From positions 1 to 10,845 of the forward strand of contig NZ_QPIP01000049.1 in the NCBI RefSeq assembly GCF_003344345.1: a stretch of DNA of 10,845 nucleotides, given 5' to 3'. Positions within the stretch are counted from its first letter, which is position 1; every line of letters starts with the position of its first letter. Below the pieces are notes generated by a model, which saw nothing but the letters and a program-made list of their open reading frames with translations, ran no database searches and was not told the DNA's origin. The DNA is from Wolbachia endosymbiont of Cylisticus convexus (GTDB taxonomy: Bacteria > Pseudomonadota > Alphaproteobacteria > Rickettsiales > Anaplasmataceae). Made by a program: the position numbers and the translations under genes. Below are positions 1 through 7,997 of this stretch, one piece after another.

Positions 1-24
1 TACAGTCTACAGTTACCGAATAGC

Positions 25-2241
25 CTAAAGATGACATAAACCCCAAAACTCCTTATTTTTCGTTTTCGCCATTTCTAAAGAACTTACTTTCTGTAAAGGA
101 TCTTGTGGCGTATTAATAATTGGATCATTCTCTAAATATGGACTTGTACCGTTGCATGTGAGCAATTTTGCAGATTTTTTATGCCCTTCATTTATTTCTC
201 GATTATAAGCTATAACATGCAACGCAGTACCAATACTGTTGCTTTGCATATTAACATACTTTTCTTTATCTTCTGCTGCACCTATCAAAATGGCAACTAC
301 ATCAGGATGACCATTATAAGCAGCTAAGTGCAATGCAGTTTCACCATTATTATCCTGTAAATAAGGATCTGCCTTTTTTTGTAGAAGTAATTCCACAATT
401 GCTGAATGACCTTCTGCAGAAGCATACATCAAAGGAGTACAGTTATGCCGATCTTTAGCATCAACTGTTGCACCACGCTCTATTAGCAATTCTGCAACAT
501 CTAAATGTCCATCGTACGCTGCTTCATGTAAAGGAGTTACTCTACTGCCTGTACTGCTCAATGAATCAACATTTGCACCTTTATCAAGTAAAAGCTTCGC
601 AAAATCTTTATGACCATTCCTGGCAGCTAAATGAAGTGCAGTGCAACCATCTACTTTTGCTTTTGATGTAATCTCGATATTTGCACCACATTGTAGTAAA
701 TGCCTGCCAAGCTCAACATCACCTTTTTGTGCTGCAACATGTAAGGAAGTAAATCCTTCAGTATTATATTTGTTTATTGTTTTGTGTAACTCATCGATGA
801 CCTGTTGATTGTCAGTACTTTTGAATTCTGGATCTCTTTTAATATTTAATTGATTATTATCTTCTCTACTCACTGCTTGACTCGAGGTTGGAGTCTCATT
901 TAGCATAGCTGAAGTGTCTTGAGCGTTTATAACAGGAGATCCTGAATTGCTACTTCTTTTTATCAGATCAGACTTGATCTTGTACAAATTCTTCTTCAGA
1001 TTTTCAACTTTTCCATAATCTGCTTGAGAAATGTAACCATCATAACACTGCTTGGCAGAATATACAAGATCCACCATAGGTACAGTAGGATAACAGCTCC
1101 ATGCCTTGCCTTGCTCCTTGATAAAACCACTTACTATTTCTAATGTTTTTTCTACTACTGATAAACCTTCTTGAGGTGATACACGATTAACACGAGCTTG
1201 AACAATGCGTATGTAAGTAGCCAAGACATTAACATCCTTATCATCCACTGCCTTTTTTACTGATTCTGCAATATGACTCAGATCAAAAACTGCATTCTCA
1301 GGAATAATATTAAATGAATCTGAATCCACCTCTGCTGGCAAATCTACAACAAATGACTTCGGACCTTCACCAATATTTTCAAAAAAAGACTCAACAATTA
1401 CGTTATCAGCATCTTTAAAACGCATCTTTATATCATCTAACAAACTTCTGCCATTAGCTTTGTAATTCTCCAATTGCTTAGGAATAGTAAGTGTTACTTT
1501 ACCGTCTTCATACTCTACCTTACTATCCCGAAATTGAAGTGTGAACTCTAAAATAGCATCAATCCTGCATATTTCCTTATTCGTATCAAGTTCCCTAACA
1601 GGCATACTTGGACAATACTGAACATTGAGAGAATCTTGGCTATTATATACAATACTTATCTTTCTATCGTTGGCATTAGGTAAGCTTAGTCTATACTTAA
1701 GGAATATAGGAGAGAGCTGCATTAACAAAGAGCCATCATACCCAGCCTGATTGCAACTAGTAATTAATTCTTCCAGTATATGGTCGTTCGGAACTTCTAC
1801 TTTAGCATGTTTGAACATTTCTGTGAAAACATATTTTGCAAACAGACGTTTATCATCTCCCTGATTGTATTTATCATACAACCCTTTAATAAAATTATTA
1901 TTTATAATTTGATCATTGATTACAAAAAAATCCGTCCTATATAAGTCTTGATAAGCTGTGTTACCAGATTTTACATCTTCATTATTCTCATTTGCCTTTA
2001 CTTGACTTAGCAGAGGTTGTGTTAGCTGAAATTCCAATTCAATTGCCCTGTTAGTATTTTGTCCTTCCTCAGCCTCTGAACAATTACCTGAATCTCCAGA
2101 ATGGCAGCGCTCCTTAATTTCTTCTCGCTCTAAAATTTCAAACTCCTCTTCAGTGCCTAAATCTCCAGAATGGCGGCATTCCTTTTCTTCTGCAGCACTT
2201 GCTGTTGGTGGCACGAGCCCACCAAATAAATTCCATCCCAT
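25..2241 (-). CDS. Ankyrin-repeat protein, candidate secreted host-interaction protein
   Basis: A 738-residue protein. The C-terminal part, about residues 495-700, is an array of six to seven ankyrin repeats, seen in recurring patterns such as TSLHVAAQKGD, TALHLAARNGH, TPLHEAAYDGH and TALHLAAYNGH spaced about 33 residues apart. Ankyrin repeats form protein-binding surfaces; in Wolbachia and relatives such proteins are often proposed type IV secretion substrates, which is inference here. Residues about 85-490 match no domain I recognise. There is no signal peptide or clear membrane segment. Near the N-terminus a short acidic motif is duplicated: KECRHSGDLG (20-29) and KERCHSGDSG (43-52). The start is well supported: AGGGGG lies 6 nt before the ATG. 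The gene begins 38 nt after the htpG stop on the same strand with no clear terminator between, so co-transcription with htpG is likely. The last residues and stop lie inside the window, so the gene is complete. Confidence 0.9.
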   Translation of the reverse strand: MGWNLFGGLVPPTASAAEEKECRHSGDLGTEEEFEILEREEIKERCHSGDSGNCSEAEEGQNTNRAIELEFQLTQPLLSQVKANENNEDVKSGNTAYQDLYRTDFFVINDQIINNNFIKGLYDKYNQGDDKRLFAKYVFTEMFKHAKVEVPNDHILEELITSCNQAGYDGSLLMQLSPIFLKYRLSLPNANDRKISIVYNSQDSLNVQYCPSMPVRELDTNKEICRIDAILEFTLQFRDSKVEYEDGKVTLTIPKQLENYKANGRSLLDDIKMRFKDADNVIVESFFENIGEGPKSFVVDLPAEVDSDSFNIIPENAVFDLSHIAESVKKAVDDKDVNVLATYIRIVQARVNRVSPQEGLSVVEKTLEIVSGFIKEQGKAWSCYPTVPMVDLVYSAKQCYDGYISQADYGKVENLKKNLYKIKSDLIKRSSNSGSPVINAQDTSAMLNETPTSSQAVSREDNNQLNIKRDPEFKSTDNQQVIDELHKTINKYNTEGFTSLHVAAQKGDVELGRHLLQCGANIEITSKAKVDGCTALHLAARNGHKDFAKLLLDKGANVDSLSSTGSRVTPLHEAAYDGHLDVAELLIERGATVDAKDRHNCTPLMYASAEGHSAIVELLLQKKADPYLQDNNGETALHLAAYNGHPDVVAILIGAAEDKEKYVNMQSNSIGTALHVIAYNREINEGHKKSAKLLTCNGTSPYLENDPIINTPQDPLQKVSSLEMAKTKNKEFWGLCHL

Positions 2242-2279
2242 GTTTTACCCCCTAATTATTAGCTAAGCTAAGTATAGCA

Positions 2280-4196
2280 TTAAACAGTAATTTTGCCAAG
2301 CAAATTATTAAGTCTTTTAGCAAACAGACTTGCATCGTCCATCTCTTCGCCTTCCACTATACAAGCTTGATAGAACAATAAGTGAATCATATCCTCGAGT
2401 GTTGGGTTTTCACCACTTTCAGCGTGAGATTCCATTATACTTCTTATCACAGGATGCTTAGTGTTAATTTCAAGTACTTTTGGCGTGCGGTAATTTAACT
2501 GCTTTTGTTCACGCAAAAAACGCTCCATGCGAAGATCCATAGCACCTTCATCAACTGCTAGACATACAGGGCTGTCAGTCAGTTTTTTTGAGATTTTCAC
2601 GCTTTTCACTAAATTACCAAGAACCTTGGTGAAATATTCGAGTATAGAATCCGTATTTCCCTCAGTTTTTTCTTCGTTTGACTTGCTTTCTTCACCTTTT
2701 TTATCTTCTTCTGAAGAGAATTTTTCCAGATCAACATCAGCGCGAGTCACAGACTTGAATTTTTGATCTTTATATTCATGAATTACACTAGTCCAGAAAT
2801 CATCAACTGGATCAACAAATAGAAGAACTTCCAATCCTTTACTGACAAATCCTTCAAGTTGTGGACTGTTTTTCACTGAATCAAGGCTATTGCCTGTGAG
2901 ATAGTAGATATGCTCCTGCTCAGGCTTCATTCTGCTTATATAGTCATCAATACTGACTAACTTCTCATCACCAGTGCTATTAAATCTGCAAATGGAAAGA
3001 AGTGCTTCTCTCTCATCAGTTGGCATAGCTTCGCAAAGCCCCTCTTTTAATACCGCACCAAAATTGGCCCAGAATTTTGTGTATTCCTCTAAATTCTCTT
3101 TTGCTTTTTTACCGAGCTCTGATATAGCACGCTTAGTTAAAGATTTCCTAATTTGCTCAACAACACGATTATTCTGCAGCGTTTCCCTGCTGATGTTGAG
3201 AGGCAAATCTGGTGAGTCAACCACGCCTTTTAGAAATCGTAAATATTGTGGTATGATTTGTACATTATCCTCAGTAATAAATACCTTGTTTACATATAAC
3301 TTCACAGAGCAGCGTCTATCTGGATGGAATAAATCATAAGGCTTGATAGAAGGAACATAAAGCAAGTTCGTATATTCTATTGCACCTTCATTTTTATTAT
3401 GCAGTATCATCCAAGGCTCACCACCTACATGCGCAACACTGCGGAAGAAGTCGTTGTGTTCTTCTTGAGTGACGTCATTTTTCGGCTTAGTCCAAATTGC
3501 GGCTTTGCTGTTTAATTTTTCACTTTTTCCTTCTTCATTTACAAACTCAACGGGGAAATTTATGTGGTCAGAGTAAGTAGTAACAATGTTTTCAATACGG
3601 AATTTGTCTAAAAACTCGCTTTCTTCAGGACGCATAATAAGGGTAATTTTCGTTCCACGAGGGATTTGATCATCTAATTTGCTAATTGAATATTCTCCAT
3701 CTCCTTTCGATTTCCAGACCCAAGACTCTTCTTCTCCAGCTTTTCTCGATTCCACTATCACTTCTGATGCAACCATGAAGCTTGAATAAAAACCAACACC
3801 AAATTTTCCAATCAGCTCTACAGCTTGGTTTGAATCTTTATTATTCTTGATCGCATCTAAGAATTTTTGCGTACCAGAACTCGCAATCGTGCCAAGATTA
3901 TCTATTAAATCCTGCCTGCTCATCCCAATACCATTATCGGTTATATACAGCTCATCCTTATCTTTATTGGAGCTAATGGTAATCTTCAATTCATCACTTG
4001 AATCTAGTAAATTAGGATTTAGCTGTGATTCATAGCGCAATTTATCACATGCATCTGATGCATTTGATATTAACTCACGCAAAAAAATATCTTTATTAGT
4101 ATAAAGTGAGTGGATTACTATATTCAGTACTTTCCCTACTTCAGCATCAAATTTTAAATTTTCAGTTTCTTGTACATTGTGCATTTTGAGCTCCAT
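2280..4196 (-). CDS. htpG: Molecular chaperone HtpG (Hsp90 family)
   Basis: Cytosolic ATP-dependent Hsp90-type chaperone, 638 residues, close to the usual bacterial length of about 620-640. The N-terminal GHKL ATPase domain shows [15 protein letters not shown] (41-55, with E41 and N45 as catalytic and Mg-binding residues), DNGIGM (87-92) and [12 protein letters not shown] (130-141). The middle domain has the ATP-contacting arginine in NISRETLQ (R337). A charged Glu/Lys/Ser-rich linker near residues 490-515 precedes the C-terminal dimerisation part. Two starts are possible: the first ATG has AGTAGG upstream, while an ATG four codons later (4184) has GGAG at ideal spacing; the second start gives a normal family N-terminus. 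A candidate heat-shock promoter lies at 4217-4246. The gene is followed at 38 nt by the ankyrin gene. Confidence 0.98.
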   Translation of the reverse strand: MELKMHNVQETENLKFDAEVGKVLNIVIHSLYTNKDIFLRELISNASDACDKLRYESQLNPNLLDSSDELKITISSNKDKDELYITDNGIGMSRQDLIDNLGTIASSGTQKFLDAIKNNKDSNQAVELIGKFGVGFYSSFMVASEVIVESRKAGEEESWVWKSKGDGEYSISKLDDQIPRGTKITLIMRPEESEFLDKFRIENIVTTYSDHINFPVEFVNEEGKSEKLNSKAAIWTKPKNDVTQEEHNDFFRSVAHVGGEPWMILHNKNEGAIEYTNLLYVPSIKPYDLFHPDRRCSVKLYVNKVFITEDNVQIIPQYLRFLKGVVDSPDLPLNISRETLQNNRVVEQIRKSLTKRAISELGKKAKENLEEYTKFWANFGAVLKEGLCEAMPTDEREALLSICRFNSTGDEKLVSIDDYISRMKPEQEHIYYLTGNSLDSVKNSPQLEGFVSKGLEVLLFVDPVDDFWTSVIHEYKDQKFKSVTRADVDLEKFSSEEDKKGEESKSNEEKTEGNTDSILEYFTKVLGNLVKSVKISKKLTDSPVCLAVDEGAMDLRMERFLREQKQLNYRTPKVLEINTKHPVIRSIMESHAESGENPTLEDMIHLLFYQACIVEGEEMDDASLFAKRLNNLLGKITV

Positions 4197-4216
4197 TATT
4201 AGCCTACTACTCTAAT

Positions 4217-4246
4217 AATTTAAGTATCGCACTGCGATCTTTCAAG
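4217..4246 (-). promoter_or_regulatory. Candidate RpoH (sigma-32) promoter of htpG
   Basis: On the minus strand CTTGAAA (4240-4246) is followed, 18 nt after its CTTG core, by CTTAAATT (4217-4224). This fits the alphaproteobacterial RpoH pattern CTTG-N17/18-CYTATNT with one mismatch in the -10. The expected transcript start lies about 14 nt before the htpG ATG, leaving room for the AGTAGG ribosome site. The spacer holds a small inverted repeat, ATCGC-AGT-GCGAT. HtpG is a classical heat-shock gene, so position and pattern agree; activity is inferred. Confidence 0.5.
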
Positions 4247-4351
4247 GTCACGCATGCTAAAATTTATGTGAGCTAACTTATGGTTCCAATGCTAAAGTGA
4301 AGTAAGTACAACCACTGTGTCATGCAAACTGAAATGATAAGAAGAGAGTTC

Positions 4352-4368
4352 TGTCCTTAATATGGACA
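4352..4368 (-). terminator. Weak hairpin after the KAP NTPase gene
   Basis: TGTCC and GGACA form a 5-bp stem with a 7-nt loop, 13 nt after the KAP stop codon. On the minus strand it is followed by a pyrimidine-rich stretch (CTCTCTTCTT), not a clean T run. It could be a poor intrinsic terminator or chance. Confidence 0.2.
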
Positions 4369-4380
4369 CTTTCTTTATTC

Positions 4381-5592
4381 TTAAAACATAATATCTCTTA
4401 TTTGCTTCAAAGATTTGTTAGTCTTTGATTCTTTTTCTTTAAAAATAGTCTCAAGAGAGGTTTTAAGCTTTTCCCATTCTTTTTGATCATTTAGACTCTC
4501 AATCTTCTCCAGTGCTTTCTGAGGTGATGAATATAATTCCTCATACAAATCAGTGTTTACTGATTGTAGTATTACTAAAAATGTAAATAAATTTGGATCA
4601 AGTAATTCTTCTTTCGGATAGTTCAAAAAACATAGCTTTATTTTCTTTACGCAGTATTGTATTGCCTGCAATGATAATGAGAAGCTTTTTGCATAAAATA
4701 TAAAGCTATCTATAATTAAGCTTTTTGATTTCTTTGGCAATTCAACATTTTGAAATAGCTTTCTTGTAAACTGCTCTGTTGGCTGTTTTGGCAAATGCAA
4801 AGAGAGATCAGTAAAAGATTTTAAGCTAAAATTTGGTCCAAGTATTGTGCTGATCGCTCTTTGCACGTTACTTTTATCTTGACTAACAGAGATAATGAAA
4901 ACCAGCCCCTCTACATCAAGCATGTACTTTATGGATTCTAAAAAATCGACAATGAATTTAGGGCGACATATATCAAGATCATCCACCATTATATAAATAT
5001 TTTTGTCTTTCCTGATTTTATTAACCACATCTGCTAATTGTGTCTTAAAATCTCTAATGTTCTCTTTTCTTCTTTGGAGAAGATTTAATTCACCCAAAAC
5101 AAAACCAATGTCTTTCTTATCAGCCTCCTTTGCAGCATCAAGAAATACTGAAAGCATAGCAAGTGGAGATTTACTGATTAGCTTTCCTAATGTATTGAGA
5201 GAAAATAGTTCTTGGTTTATGTTTTTGAACTGCTGTATAACACTTCTTTTTACTTTGTATGATGCGAATAGATCTTCAAACAGGAAATGCAAAAAAGAAG
5301 GCAATGGTTGATCTAGCGCACTAATATCCCATGCGCTGTAATAAGCTGCAATTTCATTTTGCTGCTCTAGATCCTTTACCCATTCTTGCAAAAAAAAACG
5401 TCTTACCCCACTTATCATATCCTTCTAAGGATACGATGGAAAAAGACTTACCAATTGTCTTGATTATAGAACTAAATTTACTTGCAACTTGTTTATAACC
5501 TAAGCAATCATTTTCCCAAGTTGTTAGCTTAGGTAATTGCTCCTCTTCTTTTTTCTAAACGTTGCTAATGATATAAGTTTTTTTAAGCACAT
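4381..5592 (-). pseudogene. KAP-family P-loop NTPase, disrupted by two homopolymer frameshifts
   Basis: The longest single frame (4381-5418, 345 residues) looks like the C-terminal 85% of a KAP-type NTPase: Walker B IYIMVDDLDICRP (141-153) followed by a typical KAP continuation, but no Walker A. The missing part lies upstream in other frames. Removing one base from the 9-T run (5390-5398) joins the frame to FSIVSLEGYDKWGKTFFLQE, with the Walker A GYDKWGKT at 5399-5422, preceded by the family-like WENDCLGY. Adding one A to the 6-A run (5549-5554) links this to ATG 5592 (MCLKKLISLATFRKK), 3 nt after the recR stop. The two indels cancel, giving 403 codons. KAP NTPases include membrane-linked ATPases and the phage-exclusion protein PifA; no transmembrane helix is seen here. 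If translation starts at ATG 5418 the product lacks its nucleotide-binding loop. It could be a pseudogene, a sequencing error, or a gene rescued by polymerase slippage. The family call is strong; its job in the cell is unknown. Confidence 0.82.
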
Positions 5593-5595
5593 ATC

Positions 5596-6201
5596 TTACT
5601 TTGTATTTAACTCATACTCTTGTCTCGAAGTGAGAGCTGCTTTTAACGTTCCTTCATCTAGGTAGTCAATTTCTCCACCTATTGGTATGCCGCAAGCAAG
5701 GCGCGATATTTTGACATTCGAGTTTTTTAACAATTCAATTATATATTGCGCAGTAACTTGGCCTTCTAATGTCGGATTGATTGCAATAATGACCTCTTCA
5801 ATTTTAAATTCTGTAACTCTTTTAGGAATGTTATCAAGATTGAGTTCTTTTGGACCTACGCCATTTATTGCTGACAATCTGCCACCCAAAACATGATACA
5901 TACCTGAATATATATTCCCTTTTTCAAATGCCCATAGATCACCCAACTCTTCTACTACACACATTAACTTGGTGTCACGCTTTGGGTTAATACAAATAGA
6001 ACACGGTGATTTAGTATCTAGGTTTCCACAAATCTTGCACTCTATTATAAGATCCGCTAATTCTCTAATCAAAGATGCAAGCGGTAGCATGACTTTCTCT
6101 TTGTTTTGGAGTAAATGTATAACTAACCTTCTTGATGATGATGGCCCTAAACTTGGCAATTTAGAAAAAGCATGAACTAAATTTCTTATATTAGTATTCA
6201 T
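5596..6201 (-). CDS. recR: Recombination protein RecR
   Basis: RecR acts with RecF and RecO to load RecA on single-stranded gaps during recombinational repair; it forms a ring-like DNA clamp. The 201 residues match the family length of about 200. A helix-hairpin-helix segment is at residues 13-32 ([17 protein letters not shown]). A C4 zinc finger follows with C55, C58, C67 and C70 (CKIC and CSIC). The Toprim domain begins near residue 79 with [12 protein letters not shown] and contains [11 protein letters not shown]; the family C-terminal signature appears as [20 protein letters not shown]. The start at ATG 6201 gives a normal N-terminus, though no strong Shine-Dalgarno is visible. The disrupted KAP NTPase begins 3 nt after the stop, suggesting one transcript. 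Confidence 0.97.
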   Translation of the reverse strand: MNTNIRNLVHAFSKLPSLGPSSSRRLVIHLLQNKEKVMLPLASLIRELADLIIECKICGNLDTKSPCSICINPKRDTKLMCVVEELGDLWAFEKGNIYSGMYHVLGGRLSAINGVGPKELNLDNIPKRVTEFKIEEVIIAINPTLEGQVTAQYIIELLKNSNVKISRLACGIPIGGEIDYLDEGTLKAALTSRQEYELNTK

Positions 6202-6245
6202 TCAATAAATTCAGGATAGTTCATTAAACCATAACATCAAACCTT

Positions 6246-6365
6246 TCATAAAGAAAGCAGTAAGTCATAGCTATACGCTGCTGGCACTTTTACCTTCGTT
6301 ACCCCGTCCCTATTTTATCCTGTTCCTACTATTGTTAGAAGGGCTATAGCTGGAATTCTGGACAT
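6246..6365 (-). pseudogene. Short SD-led reading frame with in-frame stop, upstream of recR
   Basis: An ATG at 6365 has an excellent ribosome site, AGGAAG, 5 nt upstream. It opens MSRIPAIALLTIVGTG and then hits TAA at 6315. The same frame continues as NRDGVTKVKVPAAYSYDLLL to a TGA at 6246. The stretch is richer in GC than its flanks, which hints at past or present constraint. It may be a 38-residue protein broken by a CAA-to-TAA type change, a 16-residue peptide, or the fragment of a larger lost gene. I do not recognise the family. It lies 44 nt before recR on the same strand, so it could sit in the recR leader. Confidence 0.35.
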
Positions 6366-6418
6366 AAAATCTTCCTGTGTAAAAAAGATTAGAAAAAAAT
6401 GCAGCATACATACGACAG

Positions 6419-6688
6419 ATGTGTGTATACGTTGAAGAAGATACGTTTGTTGAAAAATTAATTGAAAGTCTGCAGACAAATTTGAACTCTCAAAATATCT
6501 CTAACTATAATGATAATCAAATTTAGAATATGCGGAAGTAACTTTTTTTGACAATATAATGGAGTTTTACAGACAAATAACAAACACTAATTGTCTTACA
6601 ATTGCAACACTACATAAAATTATATTAACTTTCTGTAACAACACAAAAAATTTATGTCAGAAAGTAGGTTTTGCAATTGTATCAATAG
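6419..6688 (+). pseudogene. Possible frameshifted gene remnant, unknown family
   Basis: A plus-strand frame from ATG 6419 reads MCVYVEEDTFVEKLIESLQ and continues to a TAG at 6524. A second frame, open from 6517, reads SNLEYAEVTFFDNIMEFYRQ and stays open into the tRNA on the other strand, where it has no meaning. Both stretches have a natural-looking acidic and hydrophobic residue mix, and a single frameshift near 6517 would join them, which suggests a decayed gene. No Shine-Dalgarno or motif identifies it, and open frames of this length also occur by chance in AT-rich DNA. The rest of the gap between recR and the tRNA shows only inverted repeats. Confidence 0.25.
6597..6681. repeat. Nested inverted repeats beside the CAT tRNA
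   Basis: An outer perfect 11-bp pair, TACAATTGCAA (6597-6607) and TTGCAATTGTA (6671-6681), encloses an inner perfect 8-bp pair, ACTTTCTG (6628-6635) and CAGAAAGT (6658-6665). The outer arm ends 8 nt from the tRNA 3' end. Read on the minus strand the structure directly follows the tRNA and may take part in termination or processing, or it may be a small mobile-element relic. Confidence 0.5.
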
Positions 6689-6765
6689 TGGTGGGATTGG
6701 TAGGACTCGAACCTACGACCAATTCGTTATGAGCGAACTGCTCTAACCGACTGAGCTACAATCCC
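6689..6765 (-). tRNA. tRNA with CAT anticodon (Ile2 or elongator Met)
   Basis: A complete 77-nt cloverleaf including an encoded 3' CCA. The acceptor stem is GGGATTG/CAATCCC, the D arm GCTC..GAGC, the anticodon stem GTTCG/CGAAT with loop CTCATAA, and the T arm GTAGG-TTCGAGT-CCTAC. The anticodon is CAT. The fully paired first acceptor pair argues against initiator tRNA. The run GAGCAG and the TTGGTCG variable region resemble bacterial tRNA-Ile2, whose C34 is converted to lysidine by TilS to read AUA; elongator Met remains possible. It follows trxA on the same strand. Confidence 0.95.
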
Positions 6766-6779
6766 TTTTATCAACACTT

Positions 6780-6807
6780 ATAATACACACAAAAGCAAAT
6801 TTGTCTA
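6780..6807 (-). promoter_or_regulatory. Candidate promoter of the CAT tRNA
   Basis: On the minus strand TAGACA (6802-6807) and TATTAT (6780-6785) are separated by 16 nt, with a predicted start a few nt before the tRNA. The -35 box abuts the trxA stop codon. In AT-rich DNA such matches are weak evidence. Confidence 0.35.
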
Positions 6808-7131
6808 TTAGCTTATTTCACTATCAACCCAACTTTGTAAATCATTTACTGCACCAATTTTGCGTGCAATTTCCTTGCCATCTTGAAATATAATCAAGGT
6901 AGGTATAGATTGAACCCCATACTTACTTGGTACTTCTGTTTCTCCATCTATGTCAAACTTGCAGATTTTGATCTTGCCTTTTCTATCCTTGGCTAATTGC
7001 TCAATACGTGGCATCAGACTTTTGCATGGCCCGCACCATTCTGCCCAAAAATCTACCAGAACTAACCCTTTATAGTCAGTGACTTCAGATTTGAAATTTT
7101 GATCATTTACCGCTTTGATATCATCACTCAT
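6808..7131 (-). CDS. trxA: Thioredoxin
   Basis: Small cytosolic dithiol reductase that reduces protein disulfides and is itself reduced by thioredoxin reductase. The start used here is ATG 7131, giving 107 residues, the standard thioredoxin length; an in-frame ATG at 7167 would add 12 atypical residues (MIGYILQKFRYF), and the shorter start has AGG 6 nt upstream. The fold signature is complete: VDFWAEWCGPCK with redox cysteines C33 and C36, the buried Asp in VDFWA, and the cis-proline in SIPT (P77), followed by FQDGKE and a final helix. It lies between the RNase D-like gene and the tRNA on the same strand, with its own candidate promoter. Confidence 0.96.
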   Translation of the reverse strand: MSDDIKAVNDQNFKSEVTDYKGLVLVDFWAEWCGPCKSLMPRIEQLAKDRKGKIKICKFDIDGETEVPSKYGVQSIPTLIIFQDGKEIARKIGAVNDLQSWVDSEIS

Positions 7132-7152
7132 AAAATACCTAAATTTTTGTAA

Positions 7153-7182
7153 AATATAGCCTATCAATTAGCAGCTAATCAA
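7153..7182 (-). promoter_or_regulatory. Candidate sigma-70 promoter of trxA
   Basis: TTGATT (7177-7182) and TATATT (7153-7158) on the minus strand, 18 nt apart, about 20 nt before the preferred trxA ATG. The transcript start predicted from this lies downstream of ATG 7167, supporting the shorter protein. Confidence 0.42.
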
Positions 7183-7220
7183 CTAAATTCTTTTGAACTG
7201 AAGTGTTTTGCATAAAATGA

Positions 7221-7841
7221 TTACATTTGATGATTAAAGATATCTACATTTCCCCAACCCATTGAGTCTAGCTCAATACGAGTAGGAAGAAATTCAAAGC
7301 ACTTTTGGGCCAACTCTTTCCTGTCTTCACGTTTCAGCATTAAATCTAACTTTTCCTTTATTCTATGGAGATATAAAACATCAGATGCAGCATAACTTTT
7401 TTGCTTGTCTGTTAAATTTTCATTCCCCCAATCAGAAGATTGCTGTTGCTTGTTTAGTTTGGTATCAAGCAGCTCTAAACACAATTCTTTTAAGCTATGA
7501 TTATCTGTGTAGGTGCGAACTAAACGTGAGGCTATTTTCGTGCAATAGCACGGCAGTGCCCAAGTTTTTAAGTAATAATGTATTATGCTTACATCAAACC
7601 GCGCAAAGTGAAAGATTTTGGTTATATTTTTATCCTCTAGTATTTTTCTCAAATTTGGAGCTGTATAATCGTTTTTGAATTGAATCAAATGAGCGTTGCC
7701 ATCATCAAAAGAGAGCTGCACAAGGCATAATCTATCTCTGCTATGCAATAGCCCCATTGCCTCTGTATCAACAGCTATAGACCTTATACCATCTGGTATT
7801 GCACTAGCTAGCAGGTCGTCTTTATATACAAATATTCTCAT
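7221..7841 (-). CDS. RNase D-like DEDDy 3'-5' exonuclease
   Basis: A 206-residue protein made of the RNase D exonuclease domain alone. The DEDDy residues are visible: D25 and E27 in AVDTEAMG (Exo I), D83 in FHFARFDVSII (Exo II), and Y150 with D154 in YAASDVLYLH (Exo III). Family members trim RNA 3' ends, classically tRNA precursors, using two metal ions. E. coli RNase D is about 375 residues and carries C-terminal HRDC domains; those are absent, as in the short RNase D-like proteins of many alphaproteobacteria, so this is not seen as truncation. No Shine-Dalgarno is evident; a promoter-like pair at 7848-7876 would start transcription at the ATG. It precedes trxA on the same strand by about 90 nt. 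Confidence 0.93.
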   Translation of the reverse strand: MRIFVYKDDLLASAIPDGIRSIAVDTEAMGLLHSRDRLCLVQLSFDDGNAHLIQFKNDYTAPNLRKILEDKNITKIFHFARFDVSIIHYYLKTWALPCYCTKIASRLVRTYTDNHSLKELCLELLDTKLNKQQQSSDWGNENLTDKQKSYAASDVLYLHRIKEKLDLMLKREDRKELAQKCFEFLPTRIELDSMGWGNVDIFNHQM

Positions 7842-7847
7842 AAATTT

Positions 7848-7876
7848 AATATATTGTATGGCACATATGATAACAA
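7848..7876 (-). promoter_or_regulatory. Candidate promoter of the RNase D-like gene
   Basis: TTGTTA (7871-7876) and TATATT (7848-7853) on the minus strand with a 17-nt spacer. The -10 box ends 6 nt before the ATG, so the transcript would have almost no leader, which fits the lack of a ribosome site. The local AT content makes chance matches likely. Confidence 0.3.
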
Positions 7877-7943
7877 AAAATGTGTCTTAAGTATACGAAA
7901 AGATCATAGAAGGTTGTCTCCCACATTTTTCATATACGTGGGG

Positions 7944-7971
7944 TTTACAAATTGTGATATGCACCTATAAT
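7944..7971 (+). promoter_or_regulatory. Sigma-70 promoter of tRNA-Gly
   Basis: TTTACA (7944-7949) and a consensus TATAAT (7966-7971) with a 16-nt spacer, 26 nt before the mature tRNA. A small inverted repeat, CCCAC (7920-7924) and GTGGG (7938-7942), sits just upstream. Confidence 0.6.
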
Positions 7972-7997
7972 CAAAAGAACCTAAGCAGAATTTAATT

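Noticed and set aside
6246..6340. Minus-strand stretch resembling the GGUAACG...AAAGUGCCA part of RNase P RNA
   Set aside because: The conserved GAGGAAAGUCC segment and the whole 3' half are absent, and recR starts about 45 nt later, leaving no room. The likeness is probably chance.
6559..6732. Plus-strand ORF running through the CAT tRNA
   Set aside because: Its C-terminal part is the antisense of the tRNA T and anticodon arms, a common annotation artefact; only the part before 6688 is considered as a possible remnant.
7132..7167. Thioredoxin N-terminal extension starting at ATG 7167
   Set aside because: The ATG at 7131 has a ribosome site and gives the standard family length; the candidate promoter would start transcription downstream of 7167.
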